From NCBI GenBank assembly GCA_007449985.2, contig VIIQ02000028.1, positions 652,001 to 716,000 on the forward strand: 64,000 nucleotides of DNA, in the 5' to 3' direction. The notes below the pieces were generated by a model that did no database searches, was not told the DNA's origin, and was given only the letters and a program-made list of their open reading frames with translations. This stretch comes from Desmodesmus armatus. Its lineage: Eukaryota; Chlorophyta; Chlorophyceae; Sphaeropleales; Scenedesmaceae. Both the position numbers and the translations under genes were made by a program. Positions 1 to 11,675 of this stretch are shown here, one piece after another. Within the stretch, counting starts at the first letter, position 1. Each line of letters begins with the position of its first letter.

Positions 1-3000
1 GCAGCCGCCGCCACTGCTGCCACTGCTGCCGGGCTCGGCTGCATGGGGCCCTGCCTGAGGGGTGGTGGGGCACCTGCTGCAGCAGCAGGCACACCTGCAC
101 CCCGACCAGTAGCACCCCCAGCAGCAGCAGCAGCAGCACCCCCAGCGGCAGCAGCTGGGGGTGGTGCAGCCCCGCCGCCGCTGCTGCTGCTGGCCACAGC
201 AGGCTGGCTGGTCTGCAGGAGCTCGTTGAGGCGCCTGGCGTCTGGCCCGTTTGTGAAGTGTGACAGGACAAACTGCAGCAGCTCGCGAAGCCGCGTGCGG
301 TTGACACCGACGGCCAGGAAGGCCGGCGTGGGCTGCACAGGGGGAGGGGAGGGAGGGATGACACAGCATGGCAGGGGCGGCAACAACACCTCTGCTTCAA
401 GCCTCATATCAATGCTGTGTTGTGCCATTGACACTCATGTACTGGCTTCACCAGACTGGCCATTGCAATTGAAGGCGGCGCATGCCACGTTCATAAATGA
501 GCATTGTGTCCCTGGCCCAATCAACTTGAATACAGCGCCATGCACTCACATATATATAGAGCCTGTGCGCCAAAAAACACCTCACGATTGCGCACAGAGC
601 TTGCTGCCACAGAAGCGCGCACCCCTCAAGTGAGCCCCTCACAGCGCAGCAGCACTCACCACCACAAACTCCAGCAGCCGCAGGAAGTTCACGCTGAGCT
701 CAAACATCAGCCCCGTGCGCCGGTACTGGTTCTGCACCTCCAGAATGCTGCGCTGGCCCCTCAAATTGTGCAGCTCACCCACAGCCACAGTGAACTCTGT
801 GAGTGTCCAGTTCAGCGTGCTGAACAGCCGGTTCACAAAGCCGCGCGCCACTGCTGCCCTGCACGCCGCTCCTGCTAGCTGACTGCCTGCACCCTCTGCT
901 GCTGCTGCTGATGCACCATCCATCCCGGCTGTTGGCGCAGGTGGCGAGGGCAGTAGACTCACTCCTGCAGCTGCAAGTGCGGATGCTTCACCGACTTCAT
1001 GTAGCTGCTGCTGCGGGTGTGGCCGTGTGGGTGATGCTGCTGCGGAGGCACTGGCTGCTGCTGGTGCTGCACCCTCCTGCAGCAGGCTGATCAGCACGTG
1101 CTGCAGGCTGTGGGTGGGGTGGGGCTGACGGGCCGGGTGGCCGAACCCAGAGTTCTGGATGACCCTGTCACAGGACACAGGCAGCATTAGGAGTGAGACA
1201 AACTGTGTGAGACAGGCAGCACGCAGCGGGGGTAGCCAAGGCCGTGTGTGGCAGGGACACAGGCAGCAGGAGTGGTGCAAGCATCCTGTGACCTACTTGA
1301 CATGGTTGACACGGCAGGCAAAGCCATGAGATGATTGCGCATGTGATCCACGGGCGTGTAATGTCCTGATTGCTGTCCTAACCAATCGTCATCCAAGCTG
1401 AGGGTGCTGCTACTCAGGTCACTTACAAGCCTCACAAGCCTCCCGGGCTGATGTCACAGTGTATAGCAGTGTGACATACACATCACATGTTGCTCTTGCA
1501 CCTGGCCCATTCCAGCTCCCTGTCAGGCCTCCGCCACAGGCACCCCCACCCTCTCCCCCCACACATATACACACACCGTGACGGCCATGTATCGGAGGAC
1601 AGCAAGTCACACGTCAACACACCCAATGAACCCCACCCAGCTTACTTGAGCAAGACGCCTGTTGTTGGGTGCCACAGCCTGCTGTCAAACACCTGCAGCA
1701 GGCCGCCGACCAGCTGCCGTGCACGGCCCTGCTGCTGCTCCAGCAGCTCCCTCCATGCGGGGTTGTCCAGCAGCAGACCCACCACAGCCAGCAGGCTCTC
1801 TTGGACGTCAGGGTTGGCGATGCGGGGGTTGTTCAGGACGCAGCAGCACCAGGTGATGAAGGCAGTGGCGGCCTGGGGCTGTGGGGTAAGAGGGCGCACA
1901 TGGGGAAGGGGCAGGAAGTGGCAGTGGAAAGCAGTAAGTTTGCCAGCAATGCGGGGGTTGTTCAGGACGCAGGCAGCACCACATGATGGAGGCAGTGGCA
2001 GCCTGAGGCTGTTGGGTAAGGGGTGAACCTTGCGAAAGGGGCGGAAGGTGGAGGTGGAGAGCAGGGAGGGGTACGTGACTTTGCCAGCAGCAGCCGCAAC
2101 ACAAGGGGGAGTTGCAGCACGAGGCAGCATGAGGCAGTAGCCTCCTGAGCTGTGTGTGGAGAAGGGTCAGGAGGCTGGGTCGGGGTGCAGACAGCAAGAC
2201 GATGGGGCACAGCAGGCAGCAGGCGCAGTACTGCCGCTGCACAACAATCAATGAGTCACACCACATGGTGCCAGGTCAGGCCCAGATCACTGTCAGGCCA
2301 CGTCAAGGGGATGTCTAACCTGCCTCAACCATGATGTTGCTCTTGTTGTGGACTAGAGCATCCCTAAACCCGGAAAGGGACATAGGGAGAGAGCACATCA
2401 ATGTATGACTAATCAGCACAGCACTAAGCAGGCACCGCGTAGTGCCAGTCCCCTTGCGGTCGGCTCCATGCCTGCAGGCCGCCAGCATGCAACAGCCTGA
2501 TGCATGTTCCAAACCCCCATGCCTCACAGCGACCTTAGGGCACGGGTTGGTGTGTCCTGCTCACCTGCAGGTCGATAGCTGTTGTGCCAACTGCACAATC
2601 TGCCAACTTCCTCAGGCCTGTCAAGGGAGGCTGAGGGAGGGGCTGAAGTGAGTGACTGTGTTAGTGAATCATTGAGAGAGAAAGTGAGTAAGTGATCGTG
2701 TCCTGCTCACCTGCAGGTCAATGGCTGGTGTGCCAACCGCACAGTCTGCCGACTTCCTCAGTGCTGTCAGGAAGTCCACCACAACCTCCACATACACCAG
2801 CGGCACGTAGCGCAGCAGGTTGCTCAACCCCGCTCCAGCCTCAACACCCTCTGCTGCTGCTGGAGCTGGCCGTGCGGCCGCCGCTGCTGCTGCTCCAGCA
2901 CGCTGCTGCTCTGTAGATGGACGCTGAGGTCCCTCCCCACCCACTCTTGCGGCTGCTGCTGCATCAGTGCTGTCAGCTGGTGCTGCAGGAGCCTCGGCAT

Positions 3001-6000
3001 CCGCAGCAGTAGCAGCAGCAGGTGAGGGCTGTATATTGCTGACAGCGGTTGTGAGTTGTGCAAGGTACCTGCTGAGGCTGCACAGGGCTGCCTGCTTCCC
3101 AGGGCTGAAGAAGGCCACACACAGCAGCGTGAGCAGCCGTACGTCCCTAGACAGCTCGTCATGGTAGACCTTGCGGGTTCCATGCAGCCAGCTGGACATC
3201 TGCACGGGGCGCACATATGGCCAGTAGGTTGCAGGCAGGGGAGGGCAGGTCCGCAGCAGTGAAAGCGGAGAGCAACAGCACAGCAGGCAGCCGGTGATTG
3301 TGAGTGGCAGAGGAATGGAGTGTGTGTGCCATTGAGTTGCTGAGGGGGCATGCAAGACGCCTGAGCACCAGCAACGATGCCTGCTGCTCAGCACATCAGC
3401 CCTACTGTCCAGCACATCGTTCCTCCTCCTTGATTATAGCTAGCAACGTCATGCTGCAGCCCTGAGCAGATTACATGTGACACTCCACGACAGACGCTGT
3501 CTACACCACCAGCTTTCAGGCCCCTATCCACATGCAGCCAGCAGGCTGTGCAGCACTCTCACCTGCTGCCCATCGTTCTGAGCGATCATCCTGTCTAGGT
3601 CCTCCAGTGCTGTGCTGCTGCTGATGACTGTGCTGCTGAGGTTGTGGATCATCTTGTAGTTGAAACCCACACGCCAGGCATACAGCAGCAGGCAGCTGTT
3701 GAGCAGCTCCGGCACCCAAGCATCCTGCACACCACAGAGCATCGCACAGCACAGCACAGCACAGTGTTGCATTGTTTGGCCCGCACCATCGGGACCTGCG
3801 TGATCCAATGCTTGGCTTTGGCATCAAGCATACGTTGATGGACAACATGACACATTTAACAAGTTTGCCTTGGAGAGCGCTTCTTCTGAAACGGCTCGAG
3901 GTCAGGTGTTGAGTCTTCAAGGACGTGTTCAACACGAGCCCTTACCCCAGCCGGGGGTCGTACACGCATGAACAGACACCACCATACAAACGTGCCATGC
4001 ATCATGCCACCCAAATATACCCCCCCCCCCCGCGGGTCTCACCTGTAGGTGTGGGGAGCCGCCATAAGCGCTTCCCTCAGCCCTCCTGCCCACTGGCTGC
4101 TGCTGCAGCACTCCCACCAGCTGCCTCTCAGCTGCAGTGATGGGGTGCTCACGCGCCAGGTGAGTCACCACACCCCCTAGCCGAGGCATGTTGAACACAG
4201 GCTCTGCCTCTGCCGCTGGTCCCACCCCCGCAAACAGCTCAGCGGCAGGAAAAGCTGCCAAGGGCCCGCTGCCGCTGACGCAGGCTGCCTGCAGTGCTGG
4301 CTGCAGCATCTGCAGGAGGCCAAAGAAGGCACTCATGAGCACCGTGGGCTCGGACAGACCGGGCGGGGAGACGTCCCGCAGGGCGTACATGTTCTTCTGC
4401 AGCAGGAAGCGCAGGAACACGAGCAGCGCGCAGCTGCTGCTGGTGCTGGCGCTGCTGCTGGTGCTGCTGGCGCTGCTGCCGGGGGCCTCATCAGACCAAG
4501 GTGTTGCCAGCAGCAGCTCCAGCAGCTCACACTGCCGCTGCTCCACCTGCAAGATGAGGGACAGCACAGCACAAAAGCAGCACACGGTTCGACACCGCAG
4601 CTGAACGCAAGCCCCCCTTGCACCAGGTGCTTCACGCACAGGGTCCCCTTGCGCAGCATTGTGCATCACAGCTTATGGGTGTGTGTGCTGCAGAAACCCG
4701 AAGGCATGGCATGGGTGTCAGCTTTAACCGAAGGAGAGGATAGTGCAACGCCTGCCGCAGGCGGCACACGCATGCCCGTCCACCCGGCAGGGACAGCCGA
4801 ACAAAGCGCTAAAAAGTCAGCCAGCCAGCCAGCAGCACCCAACCACACAGAAAGCCCACCAGCCAGCCAGCCATTCACTCAAAAAGGCAGAGGCAGCACC
4901 CCACACTCCCTCACCTTAGCCACGGTAGTGGTGATGATGCTGACACTCGCCCTCAGCCGCTCCTCGCTCGCTGTCTCGTCTTTGCATCCCTTCCACCACA
5001 CGTGCGGCAGCAGCTGCTGCAAGTCCTTAGGGCTGGGTGCCTTGCGTGCCAGTAGGCCCTCCATGACTATGTAGAAGTCTGGGTGCTTTACAAACAGCCG
5101 CATGGTGGGCTTGTGCTGCAGGAGGGACCCTGCAAGCTGAAGGTGCGGGTAGGCAGCGGTGTACGGGTAGTCCTGCACCAACAGCGGCGACACCTGGCAC
5201 CTGCAGGCATCGCGCAGACATACATATGGCTTGCACCCCTGTAGCAATGAAGCGCATGAGCTGATTGCAGCCCATTGATGATATTATTCCACGGCAAAGT
5301 ACTGGAGAGAGACGCATACTGATTAGAGTGATGCAGCCACCAGCAGCGTCACCTGGCACCTGAGGGCATGCCGTAAAGGGAGCCATGCCAATTCAAAACT
5401 ACTGACAGCACCCGGGCACTTGCAGCTTGAAGTAGATGCACCTTCCATATACAGATACATCAGCATGTATGGCTTCCACTTGCTGAGGCCCACAACCAGG
5501 CACACCAAAACACCCCGATAATGAAGACCAACATGCTTTCACCACTGGGGCCAAGCGCGCTCCTAACCCCAGCTTCTGTAAGCTTGCCCAGCAACCAGCC
5601 ACATGTACTGACAAAACAACAGCACGTGCACCACCCACGACCAACCACCTACCCACCCACCTGTAGGCCAGCTCCTCCAGCACAGCAAAAAGTATGTCCC
5701 TGGTGCTGTCATCCCACACCACATGCATCAGCTGCAGCACCAACTGCAGCTGCGGCTGCACCGCACCCTCGCCAGCCATGCGCTGCAGCTCCGTCAGCAG
5801 CGGCAGCAGGGCGGACTGCACCAGGTAAGGCTGCAGCACCAGCAGCTCCTGCAGCGGCCCCAGCACAACAGACGACAGCAGCAGCATGTCCGCAGACGCT
5901 ATCGACTGCGGCGGGCCAGCAAACGGTGGCGCCCAGCCCGCCGCCAGGCCGCCGGCAGCAGCAGGGGCACCTGTCGGAGCACGGGCAGCCGCCGCCGCAG

Positions 6001-7801
6001 CCGCCGCAGCTGCCACTGCTGCCACGGACGCGGCAGAGGGAGCAGCGCTGACGCTGACCCCCTCTAGGTGGTCCACCAAGCTGTATTCCTTCTCTCCTGC
6101 AGCGACGGATGTTGCAGTGGCACTGCTGCCGCCATCGCTGCTGCCGTGCTCAGGGCGCTCGACTGCTGTGAGCGCAAGGCGAGCCATGCAGCTGCAGCAG
6201 TAGTCTGCGGCCAGCCGGTCAGCAGCACTAGGGGCTGCCTGCAATGGCTGGTAGCCTTCCACATGGTAGGTGAAGGGCTTGGCGCCAAAGTTCAATGTGC
6301 AGCGCTCTGCGCAGGACAAGCGACATCAACAATCGCTTTACGTCAGCACAGCACATGGGCGTGAGGGCAGCTGCAGTAAGTGCCGCTGTCGTCCTTAGAA
6401 GCAGATGGCAAGTACGCATTCCATGGTGTGCTGCCTGCTCCCTGCTGCTGTCTATTCCCGCGGGCCGGTGCAAGAGGACAACAGCAGGCGCAGCAAATAC
6501 CTGTGTGTGAGAGGCTGACTGCTGGGAAGTAGGCTAGGCTGGGCTGCATTGTCCGCACACGGTCGTACGCAACCCCCAGGCACTGCCCGTTGCGCCAGAA
6601 TGTGATGGAGCCGGCGTCCAGGTCGATGCCGCAGCCCATGACGTCACCCTGCACCCAGGACTCCCCATACGGCTGCGGCTTGACATTCCACTTCCTGCAG
6701 CACATGCCGTGATGATAGCCAGGGCGAAAGGATGATAATTGCGGTGTTTGCAGCCAGCAAGACGCCAAATGCGCAATCCCCCCCCTGGTAAAACCCCCCA
6801 AAATGCACAATGCCCCAAGAGTGGTTGCACAGCAGCTGCCGGCCAACTGCAGAGTCTGTTCGCAAACACTGCAACGAGCCAGCACAAGAGTGAAATGCAT
6901 TTCCAGGCATGTGGGCCAAACCAAACCCACCTGAGCCGTTTGCCGTCCACTGCATAGCTGTCTGGTGCGTCGCCCACGCCCTCCTCAGCTGTGAAGGGGC
7001 AGTGTATGGTGGCCCAACCGATCTGGGGCCACAGCAAGCAAACCACAGCCAGCATTGAGAGCAGGTGGGCACACTCAGCAGTTCGTCACCACCCTTGCTG
7101 TTTGGCACCAGCCTTGCATGCCATCACCAGCCTTGCAGGGTTGTGTATGCAGGGTATATGTCTGATGCAGCATGCATGGAGGCTCCAGGTCCGCACAATG
7201 TGTCAGCACCTTGGTACGGCAACCAGTGCAAGGGCGGGAAAGCTGCCAGTGTGGCTTGTCGCATGATGCAGTTGCTGGCAAGACGGCTGGCAGGACAGAG
7301 CTATGTACACACCTGCTGTATGCCGGAGGTGAGCACGGTGCACTCATAAAACCACTTGCCAGCAAACACTGCCACGTTGGCCCTGCAGCTGGTGAAGTTG
7401 CCCAGTGCCTCCAGGGATAGCCCATCTGTGCTGAAGCCAAAAGAGCCACACACAGAGGACCTGTCGATAGCAACATCACGAGGGCCCACACGGCCTCTAG
7501 GCTGCTCTGGCACTGAAGGCATGCTGCTGCTGGAGGGCCCTGCCCCTGCTGCAGGCCCTTGGCTACTGCCATGCGCGGCTTCCTGCTTTATGGTTTTGAT
7601 GTGCTGCGTCACCCTGCTGGTCAAGTCGGGGTATTGTATGTCTCCTGAGCGGGAGACAATGTCTGAAGCTGGCTGGGGCAGCTGAAAGACGTAGTCCAGC
7701 AGGAGAGCTGTCTGGGAGGGCGTGTCATTGCTGGCGGGGTTGTTATGCACCAGGAACGCCAGGCCGCTGCTGCCTCCTTGCTCTTGAGACTTGCAACCCA
7801 T
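1..7801 (-). CDS. RKP: RKP/KPC1-type E3 ubiquitin ligase, N-terminal part (3' end off window)
   Basis: Large SPRY-domain E3 ligase; the plant and animal relatives (RKP, KPC1/RNF123) ubiquitinate CDK inhibitors. Exons on the minus strand: 7801-7313, 7022-6931, 6694-6501, 6306-5661, 5200-4915, 4546-4043, 3724-3563, 3199-2711, 1878-1646, 1164-660 and 332-<1; phases agree at every join, giving about 1310 residues. The SPRY domain spans residues about 150-290 ([66 protein letters not shown]). Later blocks match RKP too: NNPRIANPD, then [16 protein letters not shown] and [13 protein letters not shown]. The C-terminal RING, expected in this family, lies left of base 1. Ala-rich linkers (about 350-385 and 870-915) lengthen it. 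The start is ATG at 7801 (MGCKSQ); an in-frame GTG at 7822 is ignored. Head-to-head with the epimerase gene. Confidence 0.9.
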
Positions 7802-8384
7802 AGCTGTTGCCGTCGCTGGCACCTCAGAGCGCCACCCTGCTATGGAGCAATCCGGCTACAGTACTGCATAGAGGGCAATGCAGTTGTGGCCCTCAAGACC
7901 TTGTGGCTGGGTAGACGCTAATAAATCACAGCCCAGAGATGGGTGAGTCAAGCTGATCGGTATACGGGACAAGAAATGATGGTGTGTATTTGCCACCCTC
8001 ACAGATCAGCCATCACAGTCTGATGTAGGACCATGCAAAGGAGAAACAACGACCACCAGAAGAAGCCAACATTCAGCGATGAAGCCTTTCAAGGCTTGCG
8101 TGTAGAAGGCTCCAAAGGTCATTGGTCAGCTGTCAGAATGACACATGTCATCAACGCAATGCTCAAGGTGCTCAGCACTGCTGGCCGGTCTCGACGTTTA
8201 ACTGCAACCGTGATTGGGGTATAGCCTGAGCTGCACATCATTTATTTGGTGCATACCAAAAGGTGGTTGGCGTGCAACCGCCAATAACCAGTTTCACAAC
8301 GATCGCGTGTACGCCCATCAAGTTCTGATTTCTTCCTCTTGGTAATCCACTATCTGAGCAGGGGCTTATTAGCATATCACCACA
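7802..8384. other. Divergent intergenic region between RKP and the epimerase gene
   Basis: This 583-bp spacer separates two divergent start codons and must hold both promoters and 5' UTRs. I see no credible coding exon. A short open frame at 8033-8224 has no family resemblance and lies in the likely 5' UTR of the plus-strand gene. Confidence 0.6.
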
Positions 8385-9908
8385 ATGGGCACATCACTCC
8401 CTCTTATTCCACCGCTCTCTGCTGAGGAGCAGAAGGCCAAGCCCTTGCGGGTTTGCGTGACAGGGGCTACAGGTTACTTAGCTGGCCATATAGTGCAGCG
8501 CCTGCTGGCTGCAGGTCACACAGTGCACGGCACAGCCCGGCAGCCCTCCAACAGCAGTACCACCAAGCACCTGCTGGCCATGCCAGGAGCACCTGAGCGT
8601 CTAAAGCTGTTCAAAGCAGACCTGCTGCACCCAGACGCCTTTGATGAAGCTGTAGCAGGCTGTGATGTCGTCATCCACACTGCATCGCCGTACCAGCTGG
8701 AAGTCCCCAAAGGTGAGAGCAGCTGCTGTCCCCACGGGGACAGCCTTGCGTGAATGCAGATACACCCCTCTTTGGACAGCAGCTGCTGTCAAACTGGGAA
8801 GGAGTTGGTGCAAATGCTCGTGGTTTTTGAGTGGGCTCAGCCCCCGGCAGCATTGTTTTTCTGTCAGCCTGGCCCACCAGCAGCAATTTGCAGCACAAAG
8901 CGCAGCAGCAGGTGCTGGTCATGCAAGCCATGACATCTTCTTCATTCAAGGCCCCAGAACCTTTCAGCAGCCTGCAACGAACCCGCCTGCGCCATACCCA
9001 TTCTTTGCATACATGCAGGCAAGGAAGAGGAGCTGATGATCAAGCCCGCTGTCTTCGGCACTGAAAACGTGCTCAACAGCGTCAACCGCACCCCCAGCGT
9101 CAAAGCAGTGGTCCTCACAGCCTCCACAGTCAGCGTCTGGAGTGATCCTTACGAGCGGGGACGCGACCACGTTTTCACTGAGGACGACTGGAACACTGCA
9201 GCCACAGCCACCAACTTCCCTTACTTCTATGCCAAGACCAAAGCAGAGCAGCGAGCATACACCATGCAGCAAGAGGCAGGCAACCGCTGGCGGCTGTGCA
9301 GCATGAACCCAGGCTCCATCTGGGGTCCTCCTACCAGCGACCGCAAGGACGGGGAGTCAGTCGGGCAGTGTATCGACCTGCTCTCTGGAGCCCTGTGGCC
9401 CTGGGCACCTCCTCTCGGCACCGCCATCGTGGACGTGCGCGATGTCGCAATGGCGCACTGCATCGCAGCTGTCAAGCCATCCGCCAGTGGGCGCTACCTT
9501 CTCAACGCCGAGTCTGGCACGGTGATGACCACAGGAGCGCGGATCCTGCGCAAGGCTTACCCAAAGCGCTGGGTCCCCCCGCTGAAGCCCCCTAAGCGCG
9601 CCCTGCTGGTGTTTGGTCCCTTCCTGGGGCTTCCCATCCCCATCACCAAGGCCACGTACCGCAAGAAGCCGCAGGTCAGCACAGATAAGGCAGCGAGGGA
9701 GCTGGGCATGAGTCAGTACATCCCCCTGCGGCAGTCTGTGCTGGACATGTCGCAGGACATGCTGGCAAAGGGCATGGTGCCAGGCTTCACAGTGCCGCGG
9801 GCTACACCCATCATCGTGTTTTGGATGTGTGTGGCAGCGGCGTTCTTCATGGGGGTGTTCAAGGTGCTGGGGCTCCTGTTTGGGAGCGTGGCAGCATCGT
9901 TCAGCTGA
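8385..9908 (+). CDS. NAD(P)-dependent epimerase/dehydratase, dihydroflavonol/cinnamoyl-CoA reductase-like, membrane-anchored
   Basis: Extended short-chain dehydrogenase of the DFR/CCR-like group; the substrate cannot be told from sequence. Two exons, 8385-8712 and 9019-9908, with a GTGAGA donor and an ACATGCAG acceptor; the phase is kept and gives 405 residues. The Rossmann loop VTGATGYLAG is at about residues 22-31. The join restores the family motif KxxxMIKPAVFGTENVLNSV. The catalytic Ser lies in LTASTVSVW and the YxxxK pair in YAKTK; NPGSIWGP follows. The C-terminus carries a strongly hydrophobic segment of about 30 residues (PIIVFWMCVAAAFFMGVFK onward), predicted to anchor the enzyme in a membrane with the catalytic domain ahead of it. 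The ATG at 8385 is the first in frame. GT-rich sequence follows as a probable long 3' UTR. Confidence 0.92.
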
Positions 9909-11029
9909 GGTGTGTGTGGTACCATACAGCTGGTGGTTGGATGGCCGTAGGTTGTACTGGCTGCGGGGCAGCAACTGCTTGTGTCAGCTTGAAGCATCTG
10001 TTTGCTGATGCACCTTCAGGTGACTCTGGGTGTGTGCGGGGCTGGTTGGCGCAGCTCCTCCTTTGGTTGGGCCTGGGCAGCTCTGGTGGTGACTGTGCTG
10101 GCAGCAGTTGGCGGCAACACCCAGCAGCTGTTGCTGCTGTGTGGTTGTGCTGGTGCTTGCTGCAGTGAGGTGTCCGCCGGCGCCCAGAGCGAGAGTGCGT
10201 GGACTGTGGCATTGCGTCAGCCAACACTCGTGCGGCTGCGTGCATTGATTCAATTGTGCAGTCCTGTGTGGTCCTGCGTGATCCTGCTGTCGTGGGTTGA
10301 CGGTGCGCTGAACAGCACTTCCAAATCAGACAGCTCTGTGTTTGAGTGATCTTTGTCAGGCTGGGTTGGCCTGGGTCTGTGTGCTGTTGTGATCCCTGGT
10401 TCCTGGGTGAGTGATTTCAGCTTCAACTTCAATGAATGACATGGCTGCATGATTGCTACCTTGACCCTAGTGGATGCTCTCAAGATCAATGGGATGACTC
10501 TGGACATGCTTGCATTACCACAGGTCTGCATGACCACAGGCCTAGAAAGTGGGCAGTCTCTTTGCTTGTGTACGTGTTCTTCTGTCCTGTAGTCAGGGCT
10601 GGGTCATGATCAGGTGTTCTGTGACAGTGCTGAGTGCTCACCACCACAGGCTTTGCAAGTTTGGACCAGTTTACGTGTTCAGGTGCTCCTCCCGTCACCT
10701 TGGAGCCTTGTTTCCTGTTACACTGACCTGTTACACTCTGGGTGTTTCACAGCATTGGTGTGTCACCTGTGACAGGCTGGGCTGCATCGGGCATCGTTGT
10801 GGATGGTGGCAATATGTGCACATGGCAGTGCTGCTGATGCTGTGCTGTGTGGCAGGGTGCGCTGAGGTTGCCGCAGCAGGTGCTACCTGTGTACACCTGC
10901 GGCAGTCCTGGTACTTCCTGCGATGGTGCATGCAGCACAGTGTGTGATGTCAGCAGGCCTGTGCCGCCGGCCGCCAGAGCAGCTTGTCCTGCAAGCAAGC
11001 GTGCCTGCTGACGACCAATGCTGACCTGC

Positions 11030-11034
11030 TGTAA
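11030..11034 (+). terminator. TGTAA polyadenylation signal, epimerase gene
   Basis: TGTAA is the standard green-algal polyadenylation signal. This copy is about 1.1 kb after the epimerase stop codon, at the end of the GT-rich tract. Assignment is by position only. Confidence 0.4.
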
Positions 11035-11529
11035 CAAGCCATGCTGCCTTGCACGATGCAGTGGGCATGTGTTGGTGCAAATGGCATTTGATGCCATAGC
11101 TGCTGCCTCTGGCTGGTGCAGTCATCAACATGGCCTAGCTTGGTTGAAATGAGAGCGAGAGTTGTTGTGACGGTATGCTATTTGCACGGGCTGTGTGTGT
11201 AGGACTTGGACGACTGTGCAATCCAGAACATCGCATGTGAGTGTGAACGTCTGCAAGCTGTTGGTCAGGTCTGCAGAACTGACAGTGCTCAGCTATTTGA
11301 CCAGCCACTACAGGCACAGCAACATGACAGGCTGGCAGCTGTCCACAGAACTGGCTACCTGTTGGATTGTACCATGTCATGTTGGCCTGCACCATGAACT
11401 GCTTTGTACCCTTGCCACAGTCCTGCACAGATGCACTGCATGGTGTGACCTCATGCACACATGCTTCAAGCCTCACACATGGCTGTTCCCCATTCTCAAA
11501 GCCAAAGCATCAGCAGCAGCAGCAGCGCG

Positions 11530-11534
11530 TTACA
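11530..11534 (-). terminator. TGTAA polyadenylation signal, LIL3
   Basis: TTACA on the plus strand, which is TGTAA in the LIL3 direction, about 142 bp past the LIL3 stop codon. The distance is plausible for a chlorophyte 3' end. Confidence 0.45.
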
Positions 11535-11675
11535 CAGAGCTATCCCCCACCATGCAACCTCCCCACCAACCTCTCTCTCTCTCTCTAAACCCCAGGATTC
11601 GTTCAGAAAGGGCAGAGCAGCCAAGCGGCCAGCCACCGCCCGCGTCAGCACAGCAACACCCAAACAAAAACCAAA

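Larger units (their letters stand above)
9909..11675. other. Convergent intergenic region: 3' UTRs of the epimerase gene and LIL3
   Basis: No CDS recognised. From 9909 to about 11050 the plus strand is G/T-rich, as expected of a chlorophyte 3' UTR, and a TGTAA lies at 11030. From about 11400 the plus strand becomes A/C-rich, fitting the 3' UTR of the minus-strand LIL3 gene. A (CT)n run sits at about 11570-11586. Confidence 0.55.

Noticed and set aside
43..633. Long plus-strand open frame rich in Ala and Pro opposite RKP
   Set aside because: It is the antisense of GC-rich RKP exon sequence; composition drives the open frame and no domain is visible.
5521..6203. Several overlapping plus-strand open frames rich in Ala, Gln and His
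   Set aside because: They lie opposite RKP exon 4, whose repeats (GCN/CAG) open every frame. The minus-strand frame matches RKP.
8033..8224. 63-codon plus-strand frame upstream of the epimerase gene
   Set aside because: No resemblance to any family; it sits in the shared promoter/5' UTR.
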